DNA from: Mesodorylaimus sp. YZB2_4 | Lineage: Eukaryota; Nematoda; Enoplea; Dorylaimida; Dorylaimidae | Direction: 5' to 3' | DNA length: 64,000 bases | Assembly: GCA_030248295.1 (NCBI GenBank) | Contig: JASANH010000882.1 | Span: forward strand, 372,001 to 436,000 | Shown: piece by piece, positions 61,558 to 64,000 of the stretch | Layout: every line of letters starts with the position of its first letter | Numbering within the stretch: the stretch's first letter is position 1 | Program-made: the position numbers and the translations under genes | The notes under the pieces: model-generated | Seen by the model: the letters and a program-made list of their open reading frames with translations, nothing else | Told to the model about the DNA's origin: nothing | The model's database searches: none

Positions 61558-61629
61558 TATATAAGACGAGACGAGCCCTGCGCATGTTAGCCTCTGTGTG
61601 TATTTCTCGTGCGTCGCGCTTCGAATAAA
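61558..61629 (+). promoter_or_regulatory. LTR-like TATA box and polyadenylation signal
   Basis: TATATAAG at 61558-61565 followed by AATAAA at 61624-61629 is the usual layout of an LTR U3/R region. Shortly after, near 61670, TTATTCA could be the LTR end. Taken with the pol remnant upstream this suggests the right part of a 3' LTR. There is no second copy to prove it. Confidence 0.4.
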
Positions 61630-61674
61630 ACGTCATTTATTCATTGCCATCTTGTCTCGTTATTCAGTGGAATC

Positions 61675-64000
61675 GATGGCCCGGATCGCTGGCTGTCGCC
61701 GCTCGGAAAGACTTGCACCATATCAACGCACCCTCGGTAGCATCATTGAGTGTGGTGTGATTAGGACTGAGGGCTAGGAACATCCCAGCCTGATTGCATC
61801 ACATAAGGCAGCATCGTTACGCGTGCTTAGGCATTTCCAAGACAGGTTAAAGGTCAGTTCAGAACAAGAACTATATCACAACATATGGTCTTAGCCAGAA
61901 CTGTTGATTGTCGCTAGAGTAAGCGAGAAATCAAATGAACTTTGTTGCACATGCCAAACTGATGTTCCTTATAGTGCGAAAATTGTGAACATTTCAACAG
62001 TTCGAGTAAAGGTTTAATCCGAATAGTCGGCTAACTTAGTATTGCAGGCTTTCTCTCGGCTTCGGTACGTGTGCCTGCCCGTCGGTTCGGATTGCTGTGA
62101 AGCTTGTGCGTGTCTGAAGACTCTGTCTCCTGCGAATGGGCCTGTGCACATGTGGTTTCGTAATATACGAGTCTGATATTTTTGTCAAGTCGAAAGCAGA
62201 CTCTTGAAATTTAACTCCAATCCACAAAATAAAACAAATTTAATATGCCAAGCTATAAGAGTTCGCCGCACAACCGCTGTTTTCTATTTCATCAAATTTC
62301 ATAGTACCTCATCGACAAAGGATGTGCGTATGACCCCAGGTTCGCACTTCCTCACCCTCCAACATACAAACACTGAATCGGCGTGAAGAAACAATTTATG
62401 AAAACGCGATCGGGTCGAGGGCTTCGCGTTTTAATCACCTGTTTTTCAGCTTTACTTCCATAAGCCTGTGTGGTCGCTGTCGTTGTGGTGGATGAAGCCG
62501 GTTGATTTCCGCGACCCCTTTTGGATAATTGTTGGACATGGTTGATAATTCTGAAGCCCAGACCATTCCTAAAGATAGGCGATACTTCTACTAAACAATT
62601 ATAGAAAGTATGACGACCAGTGCTACTTTGATCCACTAAGCGTGACAGCCATTTGTCGCTGCAACCGTTCATCCTGCTTCTCACTTGCCTGCTATTAGCC
62701 AACATGAAATTTATAAAGTGGGGTATTAGGGCTGACATTACATGTGCTCAACTATCATGTAGGCATAAGTGACGCTCTTAAGTGAGTATACAGTACTGCT
62801 TCGCGCTAGTTCGAAAAAGCCATTCACTTCCCAGCCATATCCAAGTCATTTTGTTACCATTTACTCAAGAACCCTAGCAATCGAATGGCTGAAGATTCGC
62901 CCATAGGAGCAGTTAGTAACAGGAGCGAGAGAAACAGAGATATTTTTCCGAATTCCATGGTTCGCTTTCCACTACGAGAAGATATGTCAGCTGGTGCAAA
63001 TTAAAGGCGTGCTAGGTCTCGGATTGAACTTGTCTAATATATCAGTCGGTGAGACAAATTGGGAGGGTAGGCGCCTCAAAGGATCGGCTATGTACGTCCG
63101 GTCTCTCATTACAAATGTCCGCTCGTTATCAATTGGGAGAAATTAATTGACTGCCCCCATGATGAAGTTGATTCGTCTGACACGATACCATAGTCTGGGA
63201 AGTTGCTCAGAATGACGATATTCTCATTAAATCTCGCTCATTCACGTATTTGTAACGTTGAATATTGGAAAACGGGAAGATGAGTGCGTTAGGTGCTACG
63301 ATTAAACTCGGATAACTCGGATATGCTCGGACGCTCTAACTCGGATATGCCGAGCCTATGTGGAAATTATTATTCAATTAACTACCTTTACGTATCACGT
63401 GTGTATCGTGTGTATATAAGGGATGACGCACCAAGAATACGTCCTACGTTGAAATCGTGGATGTCGTCGGGTCATCATTTGCACGAGGTTCTTCTGCCCC
63501 TATAAATCTTTTAGTTTGCCTGAATCTCCTGGTGAGGCCATTTCTTAGCGTACACGAATATAACTTTTTTGCAGAGAGTCAATGCGAAATGCTCAGACCA
63601 GCAAGTGCAGGAAACTCTCACGACGCATATAGAAATGCTTTCTAGCCCAAAGTTTGATTCTTACCTTGCAACTTTTGAAAACTTTTCTGCTCGTTTTATA
63701 TCGTTGGTATGTGTTGCAGTTCTTGCTCTTAACTTTGTTTAATTCAGCCTTCGATTCTTGTTTCTTGTTGCTGCCAGTCTCCACTTGTAGTCTCATCCCC
63801 AGATGGGATAAGATGTACCGATCAGTTGTATGGGAAATGTGTGAATCGATTGATGTGGTGTGTCCAGGCGATGCATGCCATGAAGCTTCTGTGTGCGGGT
63901 AATCTATTTTTTTACAGTGTGAGCACACGCTGGCTCCACCGTCAGACACCTGGAAAGGGCTGGTTGGTATTCTATACATGTAAAGAGAAAGAAAAAATTG
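61675..64000. other. Right-end region, no clear gene
   Basis: No domain-bearing frame was recognised. A 128-codon minus-strand frame at 62352-62738 has balanced composition (NHVQQLSKRGRGNQP, then a Thr run) and could be an exon, but has no known motif and no clear splice partners. CGGATA/CTCGGATATGC words are repeated at about 63304-63355. The window ends in AT-rich sequence. Confidence 0.35.

Overview
This is eukaryotic DNA, almost certainly from a nematode. The left edge carries a cuticle collagen with the nematode-type N-terminal membrane domain and C-terminal Cys-Pro-Cys-Pro motif. The multi-exon genes have mostly short introns of about 35 to 65 bp with GT-AG borders, and the window holds two DEG/ENaC-type channels and two seven-helix receptors. 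Repeat density, many fold-back elements and several decaying genes suggest a repeat-rich genome. I could not fix the species; a dorylaim/mermithid-like clade is only a guess. All calls were made by reading the sequence, with no database search.

Layout. 1-1432 (-): cuticle collagen, 3' end beyond the window. 3851-9841 (+): complete VPS54 (GARP/EARP tethering complex), 16 exons, 994 codons. About 12004-12250 (-): an inverted, truncated copy of the VPS54 last exon. 13094-15589 (-): complete cytochrome P450, 9 exons, 516 codons. 16194-16815: fold-back repeat. 17321-20650 (-): a 3.3 kb single frame, broken by one TAA, encoding OTU protease, coiled coil, a PHD-like zinc finger and a recombinase-like region. 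21781-22974: element with long, word-rich inverted ends. 24231-25340 (+): two-exon receptor. 25431-25804: G-rich small element. 28689-30796 (+): decaying M1 aminopeptidase. 33363-34454 (+): intronless rhodopsin-like receptor. 35888-37713: nested repeats with a dead mariner transposase piece and a perfect hairpin. 38310-39994 (+): DEG/ENaC channel. 40408-43290 (-): dead non-LTR retrotransposon; a related fragment lies at 46913-47760 (+). 43641-45930: large inverted repeat enclosing tRNA-like repeats. 48684-49090: hAT-like small element. 51518-54407 (+): second DEG/ENaC channel. 55555-59552 (+): 5'-truncated Ty3/gypsy-type pol with many breaks, followed by LTR-like signals into which a 1.15 kb inverted-repeat element (59914-61066) has inserted. 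From about 61700 to the right edge I see no clear gene.

The host genes do not form a pathway: they are ordinary single genes (cuticle, membrane traffic, oxidation, chemosensation or neuropeptide sensing, sodium channels) separated by transposon-derived DNA. The least familiar object is the OTU/coiled-coil/PHD/recombinase-like open frame at 17321-20650. It keeps its visible OTU catalytic Cys and His and may be a mobile element or a domesticated derivative. Also notable are at least six structurally distinct non-coding inverted-repeat families, each built from its own short repeated words.
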